From JAGXTF01 sp044224315 (GTDB lineage: Bacteria; Bacteroidota; Bacteroidia; NS11-12g; UBA955), in contig JBGAKR010000005.1 of the NCBI GenBank assembly GCA_044224315.1, positions 186,001 through 250,000 on the forward strand: a stretch of 64,000 bases of DNA. Reading direction: 5' to 3'. The notes beneath the pieces were generated by a model. The model saw only the letters and a program-made list of their open reading frames with translations. It made no database searches and had not been told where the DNA came from. The stretch's first letter is position 1, and every line of letters starts with the position of its first letter. Both the position numbers and the translations under genes were made by a program. Positions 36,286-44,183 of this stretch are shown here, piece by piece.

Positions 36286-36728
36286 CGCAATCTAAAATCG
36301 GATATCAGATAACGGATATTCGTTATCAGATATCAAAGGCCCTGGCCGCCAATGTAAAAGTTCCGTCGCGACCGACCCCGAAGGGTGGTACCAAAATCCG
36401 AAATCCAGCATCTGCGATCCGAAATCTACGGCTGTCGATACGGCTGTCGATACGGCTGTCTTTCGGCTGTTCGTCGGCTGTTTAATCGGCTGTCGTTACA
36501 GCTGTCGTGAAGGCTGTTTCCGCAATCTAAAATCGGATATCAGATAACGGATATTCGATATCAGATATCCAAGGCCTAGGCCGCCATTGTAAAAGGTCGG
36601 TCGCGACCGACCCCTACAGGGTGGTACCAAAATCCGAAATCCAGCATCTGCGATCCGAAATCTACGGCTGTTGATACGGCTGTCTTTCGGCTGTTCGTCG
36701 GCTGTCGTTACGGCTGTTTAATCGGCTG
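36286..36728. repeat. Two tandem module 2 repeats, each ending in a phased CGGCTG array
   Basis: Copies at 36286-36504 and 36521-36728 begin CGCAATCTAAAATCGG and end in CGGCTG arrays with starts 36429, 36441, 36453, 36464, 36475, 36487 (then a mutated unit) and 36665, 36677, 36688, 36699, 36711, 36723. The second copy contains a perfect 18-bp palindrome GGTCGGTCGCGACCGACC (36595-36612), degraded in the other copies. The array ends 57 bp before acs. Confidence 0.9.
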
Positions 36729-36770
36729 TTAAAACTCTTCACTCTAAACTTCTAACTCTAAACTTTTCGT

Positions 36771-36778
36771 TAGTTTTG
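36771..36778 (+). promoter_or_regulatory. -7 box TAGTTTTG for acs
   Basis: Exact TAnnTTTG, 6 nt before the acs ATG at 36785. The in-frame TTG at 36776 lies inside the box and is therefore not the start. Confidence 0.55.
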
Positions 36779-36784
36779 CGTCCC

Positions 36785-38695
36785 ATGACCCCCGATTACC
36801 GCATCCATAGCCTCGACGATTACCACCGCATGTACAAACGCAGCGTAGATGAGCCCGAAAACTTCTGGGCCGATATTGCAGAGAACTTTAAGTGGAAGAA
36901 AAAATGGGATTCGGTACTCAACTGGAATTTTGAACAACCCATGGTGCAATGGTTTAAAGGCGCCCAACTCAATATTACCGAAAATGCCCTGGACCGACAT
37001 GTGGCCGCCACGCCCGATAAAACCGCCATCATCTGGGAACCCAATGACCCCAATCTGCCAACCGTAAAATGGACCTATAAAGAGCTGCTCGACAAGGTGA
37101 TGCAGTTTGGCCATGTATTAAAAAACAACGGCATCGAAAAAGGCGACCGGGTATGCATTTACATGCCTATGGTGCCCGAACTAGCCGTGGCTGTGCTAGC
37201 CTGTGCCCGCATTGGGGCCATACATAGCGTGGTTTTTGGGGGATTCAGCGCCCAGAGTATTGCCGACCGTATCAACGATGCCCAGTGCAAATTGGTACTC
37301 ACGGCAGACGGGGCTTTTCGCGGGGCCAAAACCATTCCCCTGAAACCCATTGTAGACGAAGCCCTGGTGCAATGTCCCAGCATAGAACGCTGCATAGTGC
37401 TTACGCGGGCACAAAATGCCATCAGCATGCTCAAAGGGCGCGATGTGTGGTGGGAAGAGGAAGTGGCCATGATCGAAAAAGCCGGCAATCCTTTTCTGGA
37501 AGCCGAAAGCATGGAAGCCGAGGATATGCTGTTTATCCTGTACACCAGCGGCAGTACCGGCAAACCCAAGGGCGTAGTGCATACCTGCGCCGGATACATG
37601 GTGTGGGCCACTTATACCTTCGAAAACGTTTTTCAATACCAGCCTGTTGAAATCCACTTCTGTACAGCCGATATCGGCTGGATTACGGGACATAGCTATA
37701 TTGTGTACGGTCCGCTTTGCGCCGGCGCCACTACCCTAATGTTTGAAGGGGTGCCCAACTGGCCCGATGCGGGCAGACTATGGGATATTTGCGACAAGCA
37801 CCAGGTAAACATCCTATACACCGCACCTACCGCGTTGCGCAGCCTCATGCAGGCCGGCAATGAATGGCTGGAGGGGAAAAACCTGGGTACCCTTACCAAG
37901 CTGGGCACTGTAGGCGAACCCATCAACGAAGAAGCCTGGCATTGGTACAATACCCAAATTGGCAAAAACCGCTGTCCCATTGTAGATACCTGGTGGCAAA
38001 CCGAAACAGGAGGGGTGATGATTTCGCCCCTGGCCGGCGTAACCCCATCGGTACCCGCCTGGGCCACCCTGCCCCTGCCAGGTGTGCAACCAGTGCTGGT
38101 GGACGAAAACGGCAAGGATCTGCAAGGCGAAGGCTCAGGCAACCTCTGCATCAAATTCCCCTGGCCGGGCATGATCCGCACCACCTATGGCGACCACGAA
38201 CGCTGTCGTACCAACTACTTTGCCACCTACAAGGGCATGTACTTTACCGGCGACGGGGCCCTGCGCGATGAAAACGGCAATTACCGCATTACAGGCCGGG
38301 TGGACGATGTGCTGAACGTAAGCGGTCACCGCATTGGCACAGCTGAAGTTGAAAACGCCATCAACATGCATACCGGTGTGGTTGAAAGTGCCGTGGTGGG
38401 CTACCCGCACGATATCAAAGGGCAGGGCATTTATGCCTATGTGATTACCTCCGACCAGAACCACGATCCCGAACTCATCAAGCGCGACATCAACCAAACC
38501 GTTTCGCAGATTATCGGGGCCATTGCCAAGCCGGATAAGATTCAGATAGTAAACGGGCTGCCCAAAACCCGCAGTGGCAAAATCATGCGTCGCATATTGC
38601 GCAAGATTGCCGAGGGCGAGCTCGAAAACCTGGGCGATACCACTACCCTGCTGGATCCGGGTGTGGTGGATGAAATTAAAGGAGGCAGAGTATGA
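36785..38695 (+). CDS. acs: Acetyl-coenzyme A synthetase
   Basis: Cytoplasmic AMP-forming ligase that makes acetyl-CoA from acetate, ATP and CoA. 636 aa, the normal length. Visible motifs: P-loop-like YTSGSTGKPKG (near 260), DTWWQTETGG (near 405), the hinge region TGDGALRDENGNYRITGR (near 500) and the C-terminal catalytic/regulatory Lys in KTRSGKIMRR (near 605), a known acetylation site in this family. The N-terminal YHRMYKRSVDEPENFWADIA is also typical of Acs. Its last codons overlap the next gene by 4 bp. Confidence 0.96.
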   Translation: MTPDYRIHSLDDYHRMYKRSVDEPENFWADIAENFKWKKKWDSVLNWNFEQPMVQWFKGAQLNITENALDRHVAATPDKTAIIWEPNDPNLPTVKWTYKELLDKVMQFGHVLKNNGIEKGDRVCIYMPMVPELAVAVLACARIGAIHSVVFGGFSAQSIADRINDAQCKLVLTADGAFRGAKTIPLKPIVDEALVQCPSIERCIVLTRAQNAISMLKGRDVWWEEEVAMIEKAGNPFLEAESMEAEDMLFILYTSGSTGKPKGVVHTCAGYMVWATYTFENVFQYQPVEIHFCTADIGWITGHSYIVYGPLCAGATTLMFEGVPNWPDAGRLWDICDKHQVNILYTAPTALRSLMQAGNEWLEGKNLGTLTKLGTVGEPINEEAWHWYNTQIGKNRCPIVDTWWQTETGGVMISPLAGVTPSVPAWATLPLPGVQPVLVDENGKDLQGEGSGNLCIKFPWPGMIRTTYGDHERCRTNYFATYKGMYFTGDGALRDENGNYRITGRVDDVLNVSGHRIGTAEVENAINMHTGVVESAVVGYPHDIKGQGIYAYVITSDQNHDPELIKRDINQTVSQIIGAIAKPDKIQIVNGLPKTRSGKIMRRILRKIAEGELENLGDTTTLLDPGVVDEIKGGRV

Positions 38696-39288
38696 GAATT
38701 GCGCGCATTTGGGGTTTGCTTTTATTGACTGCAATCAGCCAAAACCTCCATGCGCAGAAAAATGAATGGCTGTTTGAAACGGGTGTAGGAATGATGGGTG
38801 GCACGGTGGATTACAACCACAAATTGGAACCCGTAAACCTGGTTAAAACCAACTTTGGATTTGCCCGATTGAACAAGGATGAAATTTTCAGGTATGTAGC
38901 TACTTTGGGATACCAAACCTACCGGAATATAGATTACAGCAATAACTCCAAATTTACATATGGCGACCTGCAGTTGGCATTGGGTATGGATGTACAATTT
39001 GGCAATCCAAGATTCATGTGGCTGCCAGGCTTTCGCGTTGTGGGCGAGAAATCGACCAAGGCGCCAAAACTCACCCCCTACTACATTACCCCGCAACGGT
39101 TAAGTGTAGAGCTGCGCTGCCAGTTTCAATATGCATTTTCCCAAAAGTTGAAGGTTTACGGTGGCCTGTGCCAGCTTTGGGATATAAAACCCTGGAAGGA
39201 AAGTTATTTGGCCTCGTACATGACTACCTTCCTAAGTGCTACCTATTTCAATTTAGGCGTGGCTTACCGTCCTGCTAAAAAAAGTTAA
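38692..39288 (+). CDS. Small exported beta-rich protein, unknown function
   Basis: 198 aa with a signal peptide (about 1-22, ending NLHAQ). The body alternates hydrophobic and polar residues (YGDLQLALGMDVQFG, LSVELRCQFQYAF, YFNLGVAYRP) and ends like an outer-membrane strand, so a small beta-barrel is likely. It overlaps acs by 4 bp (ATGA) and is probably co-translated, though a functional link to acetate use is not evident. I do not recognise the family. Confidence 0.6.
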   Translation: MRIARIWGLLLLTAISQNLHAQKNEWLFETGVGMMGGTVDYNHKLEPVNLVKTNFGFARLNKDEIFRYVATLGYQTYRNIDYSNNSKFTYGDLQLALGMDVQFGNPRFMWLPGFRVVGEKSTKAPKLTPYYITPQRLSVELRCQFQYAFSQKLKVYGGLCQLWDIKPWKESYLASYMTTFLSATYFNLGVAYRPAKKS

Positions 39289-39487
39289 CTACCTTATACA
39301 CATTTATTTAATTGTAGAATAAAATCATCACTACACTTTCTGCGGGTCCTATTTGCGCTTGTCATTACAGTAAATTAACCTTACCCACAAATACCGAATA
39401 AACGTTTCAGTTCACAAGCCAAAGGCAAAACTTAATTTGGAATTGTAACAAATAGTCTTTTTATTTTGTACTACAATCCGACAGCCT

Positions 39488-39586
39488 ATGGAACAACAGT
39501 ACATTTTTCTTTACTTCGGAATTACCCTCAGCATTGTGGCCGTATTCGGCTTAATCAGGCTGGTGGAAGGCAAAAAGAATCATTGA
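39488..39586 (+). CDS. 32-aa single-pass membrane peptide
   Basis: A short frame of 32 codons: an N-terminal MEQQY, one hydrophobic helix (about 5-25, IFLYFGITLSIVAVFGLIRL) and a basic tail VEGKKNH. A near-consensus -7 box (TTATTTTG, 39461-39468) lies 19 nt upstream and a strong terminator starts 18 bp downstream, which together suggest a real transcription unit. It could be a small subunit or regulator of a membrane complex; no family assigned. Too short for usual gene callers. Confidence 0.5.
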   Translation: MEQQYIFLYFGITLSIVAVFGLIRLVEGKKNH

Positions 39587-39604
39587 TTCACTGCCCCTCC
39601 GACA

Positions 39605-39636
39605 AAAAAAGAGGCTGCTTCAGCAGCCTCTTTTTT
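39605..39636. terminator. Strong bidirectional intrinsic terminator
   Basis: A perfect 14-bp stem (39605-39618 with 39623-39636) with loop TTCA. The GC core GAGGCTGC is flanked by A6 and T6 tracts. Confidence 0.9.
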
Positions 39637-39639
39637 GTT

Positions 39640-40227
39640 GCACCAAACCCAATTCGACCAATCCCTCACCAAACTCCTTGTTTTTTTAACAAAAACTTCC
39701 TACACTTGCATTACTACCCATTCGATTTTTTTAACTTATAGCTACCATTATGCAGATTGGGTTTTAGGGATGTTTTGTATTTAGGGTATGGGACTGAAGG
39801 GCACGAAGTGTGCGCGGAAGTTGACAGTTTATAGTTGACAGTCAGGACACGGGCTAGGGTTGATTGCCTATTTTGATTACCGCATATCACAGAGGGCGAT
39901 GGTTTGATAATACGTTACGAATATGAATGCTGAATTACTTTGCTCGGCTTGTACCAATTTTATGGATACCCTAGAAATTTAAGGCTTCGTAGTGCTAAGA
40001 CAGCTCAGATTTATACGCAAGTAAGCTAGCCAGCAAAGCATTCAAAAAATCTAAATACCGTTTAATTCTTTAAGTAAAGAATAAACAATTCTATTTACAC
40101 AAATAACACGCACCTCAGGTTCGGCAAGTATGCCAATGTTGGGTTCGTTGGCTTATATTAGGTTCGGGTATGAACAAGCTAGCAGTAATACTCTAGGACA
40201 CTTTACTAATGATAAAATATAAACTAA
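39640..40227. other. 590-bp gap at the left edge of the accessory island
   Basis: No gene recognised. It contains a GACAGTTTATAGTTGACAGT word (near 39823) of the intergenic repeat vocabulary, then A+T-rich sequence up to the Pycsar-like operon. A core-like GTTGGGT near 40137 was inspected, but no inverted partner about 130 bp upstream was found. The composition change marks the island's left boundary somewhere here. Confidence 0.5.
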
Positions 40228-40728
40228 ATGGACGAGAATAAAAAAATAGATACAGCTTTCAAACTTCTTGACAATGTTCAGGGCTTGATAAAATTTGCAG
40301 ACACTAAAATTAATGTTCTACTAGTAATCAGTGGCGTGACGACCACTTTTATTCTGACGAATTTTCAAAACCTCTGTGACTTAAACAGTTTCTCTAAAAT
40401 AGCCCTAGGGTTGTTCTTTTTAGCGTTTATCACCTTTGTTACCCTTTCAATTCTGACAATTTCTCCTAGAGCCGATAAACACACGGGGAATTCACCAGCA
40501 AAGGTTATTTACTTCAAGCATGTTTCAGCCAGAGTTGAAGTCAAAGACTTTGTTGAAGATTTTAACAAATTGACACCTGAAAGTTGTATAACTGACATAC
40601 TCTACCAAGTTTATGAGAACTCAAAAATAGCTGAGAAGAAATTCGCATTTTACAACAAAAGTTTGGTGGTTTTGCAAATTCAAGTAGTTCTATTTTTCGT
40701 GCTAATAGCAATAAAATTTCTTTTTTAG
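40228..40728 (+). CDS. Pycsar-type membrane effector (PycTM-like)
   Basis: 166 aa. The N-terminus carries the family-like motif FADTKINVLL (residues 23-32). Two adjacent membrane helices (about 29-50 and 57-80) and a C-terminal helix (about 146-165) follow, with a soluble linker between. This matches PycTM effectors of Pycsar anti-phage systems, which are thought to damage the inner membrane when they bind cCMP or cUMP. It is the first gene of a tight operon: 2 bp to cyclase 1, and cyclase 1 is 1 bp from cyclase 2. The A+T-rich codon use differs from the flanking core genes. Confidence rests on motif, topology and cyclase neighbours; no structure-level check was possible. Confidence 0.75.
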   Translation: MDENKKIDTAFKLLDNVQGLIKFADTKINVLLVISGVTTTFILTNFQNLCDLNSFSKIALGLFFLAFITFVTLSILTISPRADKHTGNSPAKVIYFKHVSARVEVKDFVEDFNKLTPESCITDILYQVYENSKIAEKKFAFYNKSLVVLQIQVVLFFVLIAIKFLF

Positions 40729-40730
40729 AC

Positions 40731-41447
40731 ATGGGTTACATCAAAGAACTTGAAGACAAAATTAAAGACTACACCTCTGGTGATTATGAAATAATTGAAA
40801 CTAAAACTATTCCATCACCTGAGAACGTAGCATTTGGTAAAAAAGCATACAAGATAAAACTTACTGCATTCTGCATCGATCTCCGAAAATCAACAGACTT
40901 GTTAAAAATTCATAACAAAGAAACCTGTGGTAAAATCCATAAGTCATTTCTCACTATAGCAACTAAAGTTATTTCTGAAAATGGTGGACAGTTAAGGAGT
41001 TTTAATGGAGATAGTGTTTTGGCTTTTTTTCCTGCACAATTAAAGTCAGACATTGAAAAGGCTGTAAGAGCTGCGTTTCAATTAAAATGGGCTTTAAATA
41101 TCAAATTTTCTAAATACTTTGATCAATTTACTAAACTCGATTTTGGAATTGGTATCGATTGGGGAGATGTTTTAGTAGTTAGAGCCGGCCTTCCTAAAAA
41201 CGATAATAACAACGACTTAGTTTTTTTAGGTATGTGCGTAAACTACGCAACTGCTATAGCAAACCAAGGCCATAGTCCTCACCATATCGAAATTTCAAGT
41301 ACAACTTACTCAAACTTAACTGATGATTGGATATACGGCACAAAAAACGGGGTAAAAACAAATATGTGGGTAGATGGCAAAGTTAAATGGAAAGAAAAAG
41401 AGTTCTACACTAAATGTACAAGTTGGCATCAAGAAGTAAAAGATTGA
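40731..41447 (+). CDS. Class III nucleotide cyclase 1 (Pycsar PycC-like), lacks canonical transition-state Arg
   Basis: 238 aa, one class III cyclase catalytic domain. Metal-binding Asp50 (AFCIDLRKST) and Asp94 (RSFNGDSVLAFF) have the canonical 44-residue spacing. The dimerisation/base-binding strand is FGIGIDWGDVLVV. The transition-state Asn is Asn171 (CVNYATAIAN), but the residue four positions later, normally Arg, is Ala175. In the operon context the likely product is cCMP or cUMP signalling to the effector. Because class III active sites form between two subunits, this protein may need the second cyclase; that is inference. Some PycC enzymes may deviate at this position naturally. Confidence 0.78.
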   Translation: MGYIKELEDKIKDYTSGDYEIIETKTIPSPENVAFGKKAYKIKLTAFCIDLRKSTDLLKIHNKETCGKIHKSFLTIATKVISENGGQLRSFNGDSVLAFFPAQLKSDIEKAVRAAFQLKWALNIKFSKYFDQFTKLDFGIGIDWGDVLVVRAGLPKNDNNNDLVFLGMCVNYATAIANQGHSPHHIEISSTTYSNLTDDWIYGTKNGVKTNMWVDGKVKWKEKEFYTKCTSWHQEVKD

Positions 41448-41448
41448 A

Positions 41449-42078
41449 ATGACAATTATAATTCCAGAACACAGGTGCATTGAAGTATTTGCAATGATTG
41501 TAGATATTAATGGCTACACCAAAATTGTTGCAAACCCCGATGCAAACCTTATTGCACAATTTACTCGTGATGTATTATCGGGAGGAGTTGATGCGGTAGA
41601 AAGTCATGGAGGCGAAGTTGTTGGATTTATGGGTGATGCATTTTTTGCAATTCTTCAGGATCCTGAAGAGGTTTTCAAGTGTTGTGTAACCATTGCAAAA
41701 GACCTAGATAGACAATGTGAATTTATTTCATACAATGCAGATGCGTTTCCATTTTCACCCAAAGGTCCTTCATTAAAAATTGGTATTGAATATGGCAATT
41801 TAGACGTGTCAGATATCTCAAGTAAATTTTTAGGACAACAGAAACTTTTCGCTGGAGAGGCTATTAACTATGCAGCACGTATTACTGCTGCGGACTATGG
41901 AAACCGTTGTCTAATTGGACCAAAAGCTTTTAAATATGGATTAAATAATTATATTAGAAAAGAAGACGGACCATTTGAAATTGAGGGCAAAGAAGGTGAA
42001 CCAATATATAAATATTATAAACTAGACTTGGGCGATGTTTGGAGAGAAGGAAACTCGGAAGAATCATTTTGGGGTTAA
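41449..42078 (+). CDS. Class III nucleotide cyclase 2 (Pycsar-associated)
   Basis: 209 aa, a second and clearly different class III cyclase domain. Metal-binding Asp19 (MIVDINGYT) and Asp63 (GFMGDAFFAIL), again 44 residues apart, and the transition-state pair Asn140 and Arg144 (INYAARI) are all present. KIGIEYGNLDVSD is the base-binding strand region. It starts 1 bp after cyclase 1. It may be an independent cyclase, or the partner that supplies the Arg missing from cyclase 1. The usual Pycsar locus has one cyclase and one effector, so this third gene is unusual. Confidence 0.75.
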   Translation: MTIIIPEHRCIEVFAMIVDINGYTKIVANPDANLIAQFTRDVLSGGVDAVESHGGEVVGFMGDAFFAILQDPEEVFKCCVTIAKDLDRQCEFISYNADAFPFSPKGPSLKIGIEYGNLDVSDISSKFLGQQKLFAGEAINYAARITAADYGNRCLIGPKAFKYGLNNYIRKEDGPFEIEGKEGEPIYKYYKLDLGDVWREGNSEESFWG

Positions 42079-42102
42079 CATGACAAATAGATAGAGCACT
42101 AC

Positions 42103-42234
42103 TGCTAACAGCACCTACCCTAAAGGTAAGGTTTCGTGCTCCAAAGACAGTTTTGCGGTTAGTGAAACATAAGTTTTTCAAATTAAGTTTTGTGGTAAAA
42201 GTACCGCCTTTCGGTTAGCTGCAAAACGTTGTAC
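42103..42234 (+). repeat. attC-like site 1 (132 bp)
   Basis: Imperfect inverted repeat: left arm 42111-42126 and right arm 42207-42222 match at 13 of 16 positions. Core-like TGCTAAC (42103-42109) lies outside on the left and GTTGTAC (42228-42234) on the right, with AAAAC between arm and core. Length and geometry agree with sites 2 and 3. It lies directly after the Pycsar-like operon. Confidence 0.6.
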
Positions 42235-42282
42235 GTAAGTTTAGGAAGACACCATTACAGACGAAAGAACCATTTAAAATTG

Positions 42283-42290
42283 TAAATTTG
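42283..42290 (+). promoter_or_regulatory. -7 box TAAATTTG for the ImmA/IrrE-PIN pair
   Basis: Exact TAnnTTTG, 23 nt before the TTG start at 42314; it supports that start over the later ATG. Confidence 0.45.
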
Positions 42291-42313
42291 CAGACCTAAA
42301 AGGAATAGACTTC

Positions 42314-43471
42314 TTGAAAGTAGAGCAAAACATAGCAAGATTAAAGTACCTGCTGACATTGTACAAAATGACAGCAGACGACTTGTTATTTACTATAAGT
42401 GAAGGACTTAAAAATCCTCTAACTAAAAATGACATACTTTCAAACGAAATCAATGTTAGTCACTTAAAGCGTATTGACAAGGTCTTCAACAAAGGGCTGC
42501 ATTACTATTTAGACCCTAAATCACCAGAAGTATCGCAAGACGCAAGCATATTCTTTCGTAAAAACAAATTTGGCACAGACCTAAATATCGGTGCAAAGAA
42601 AATCGTAAATCAATTTGAAGAATTCAAAATATCTCTTTCGGGAATTTCAAAACTTGCTGAAATTAATATTGACAGGACTTTGCCAGTTTACACGGTAAAT
42701 GATGACCCAAAAAATGTTGCAAGGAAGATAAGAAAGGAATTGTACCCTGAGTTCAATACTATTCCTAAGGAATTCCTAAGAGCTTTAATTTCATCATTTG
42801 CAGAAAATAACATACTTGTTTTTGAATTTGTTGAAACTTGGAATAAAAAGGAAAAGGCAAATGTTGACGGATTCTTCTTGAACCCCAATGTTATAGTTCT
42901 TAAAAGACAGCAGTCATCTTTCAGAAGAGAAATATTTACACTAATCCACGAATTAGGGCATTACCTAATCAATGAAGAAGAAATCGAAGAACTTGATATT
43001 TCAAACTTCGCAAACAATAAACTGTCATCAATTGAAAGATGGTGTAATGACTTTGCCTATCATTTTCTTGCAGGTGAATACGATAATTCTTTTGAACAAA
43101 TTGACAAGGCGGATGGAAGCAATGACTACCATTTTGACTTGATTGAAAACATTTCAAAGAGAACTCATTTAAGCCAAATTGCTTTATTTACTAAACTCCT
43201 ATATCAAAAGAAAATTACTCAGAACAATTACAATAATATAAAAGCCGATTTTGACGAAAAATATCGTTTACGAAAGGAAGAAGAACAGAAACAAAGAGAG
43301 TTAGAAAAATTGCAAGGAATTCAAAAAGGTGGCTCTACTCCAAAACCCATGAATTCCCCATTACTTGTTTCAACTATTCAAACAGCTTTTTATGAAGGAG
43401 TTATAAACGAGTATGACGTTTGCAAAACCTTGAACATTTCACCCGATAAACTTGAAAAGTATTTACAATGA
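42314..43471 (+). CDS. ImmA/IrrE family metallopeptidase (COG2856-like)
   Basis: 385 aa from a TTG start (MKVEQNIARLKYLL); the next Met is at residue 19. The central domain has the zinc protease motif HELGH (His212-His216, IHELGHYLINEEE) and a downstream CNDFAYHFLAG segment typical of ImmA/IrrE peptidases, where a further ligand is expected. The N-terminal ~100 residues could be a degenerate DNA-binding region but show no clear HTH. The C-terminus has a charged coiled segment (about 312-340). It overlaps the PIN gene by 4 bp. This pairing is known as a toxin-antitoxin-like or stress module; here it is probably the regulator/antitoxin side. Confidence 0.75.
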   Translation: MKVEQNIARLKYLLTLYKMTADDLLFTISEGLKNPLTKNDILSNEINVSHLKRIDKVFNKGLHYYLDPKSPEVSQDASIFFRKNKFGTDLNIGAKKIVNQFEEFKISLSGISKLAEINIDRTLPVYTVNDDPKNVARKIRKELYPEFNTIPKEFLRALISSFAENNILVFEFVETWNKKEKANVDGFFLNPNVIVLKRQQSSFRREIFTLIHELGHYLINEEEIEELDISNFANNKLSSIERWCNDFAYHFLAGEYDNSFEQIDKADGSNDYHFDLIENISKRTHLSQIALFTKLLYQKKITQNNYNNIKADFDEKYRLRKEEEQKQRELEKLQGIQKGGSTPKPMNSPLLVSTIQTAFYEGVINEYDVCKTLNISPDKLEKYLQ

Positions 43472-44043
43472 AAGTAGTAATCGACACAAATTCACTCTTG
43501 TCGTTGGTTCGTTACTACTTGCCATTTGACAAAAAAGGTGTTCTTTTTAACTTCTTCAAAACCAAAATAGAAAAAGGTGAAATAATAATCATTGACAAAG
43601 TTTTTCAAGAATGTACATACAACTCCAAGGGGATTGTGCTTACAACTCTTGATTATCTTAAGGATAAGACATTTTTAAAATCTTCAAAAGTTCCATACAA
43701 GACAGACTCTTTAATTGCCCCTTCGCCAGCAAAATTTTTGAGACAAGTAGAAAATCAATTTGTAAATACAGTTGTAAGACGACAAAAGAAACTTTCTGAT
43801 ACAGAGTTTGAAAATCAAAAGAATTCATTCCTGAATGATGCAGATATGAAGCAAATAATCCTTTGCTTGAATCTCATTAAAGAAGGGGAAAGGGTTGTCT
43901 TGGTGACAGAAGAAACAGAAAGCAGTAACGACAATAAACTTTTCAAGAAAATTCCTGCTATCTGCAAAGAATTAGAAATCGAAACAATGACTCTACCCGA
44001 ACTAATTGCAAAATATGACGGTATCGACATTGACTTCCAATAG
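43468..44043 (+). CDS. PIN-like nuclease, DUF4411-type, probable toxin
   Basis: 191 aa. It starts with the PIN signature VVIDTNSLL (Asp6), then an acidic residue in FQECTY (Glu48), DADMKQI (Asp124/Asp126) and TEETESSND, which together would form the metal-binding nuclease site. Length and partner (ImmA/IrrE peptidase, 4-bp overlap) fit the DUF4411 group. It presumably cleaves RNA when released from its partner; the target is unknown. Followed after 9 bp by attC-like site 2. Confidence 0.7.
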   Translation: MKVVIDTNSLLSLVRYYLPFDKKGVLFNFFKTKIEKGEIIIIDKVFQECTYNSKGIVLTTLDYLKDKTFLKSSKVPYKTDSLIAPSPAKFLRQVENQFVNTVVRRQKKLSDTEFENQKNSFLNDADMKQIILCLNLIKEGERVVLVTEETESSNDNKLFKKIPAICKELEIETMTLPELIAKYDGIDIDFQ

Positions 44044-44052
44044 AAAACCTAC

Positions 44053-44183
44053 GCACAACAGGCGTTTGGCTCAATGGCGGATTAAGTCGTTAATTGAACA
44101 TTCTACCTCGCATCAACCTTTGTGGTGTATTGACAGTTTGTGCTTCGAAATCCGCTTCTTCGCCAAGCGCCAAACCGTCAGAC
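44053..44183 (+). repeat. attC-like site 2 (131 bp)
   Basis: Imperfect inverted repeat: left arm 44061-44083 and right arm 44149-44171 match at 17 of 23 positions. Core-like GCACAAC (44053-44059) on the left and GTCAGAC (44177-44183, one mismatch to GTTRRRY) on the right, with AAACC between arm and core. The right core is the weakest of the three sites. Confidence 0.6.

Noticed and set aside
36429..36728. CRISPR array
   Set aside because: The repeat unit is only 6 bp and the spacers are 5-6 bp and reused in the same order; no cas genes.
40137..40143. GTTGGGT core as the left boundary attC of the Pycsar cassette
   Set aside because: No matching inverted arm was found 90-140 bp upstream, so the left end of the array remains undefined.
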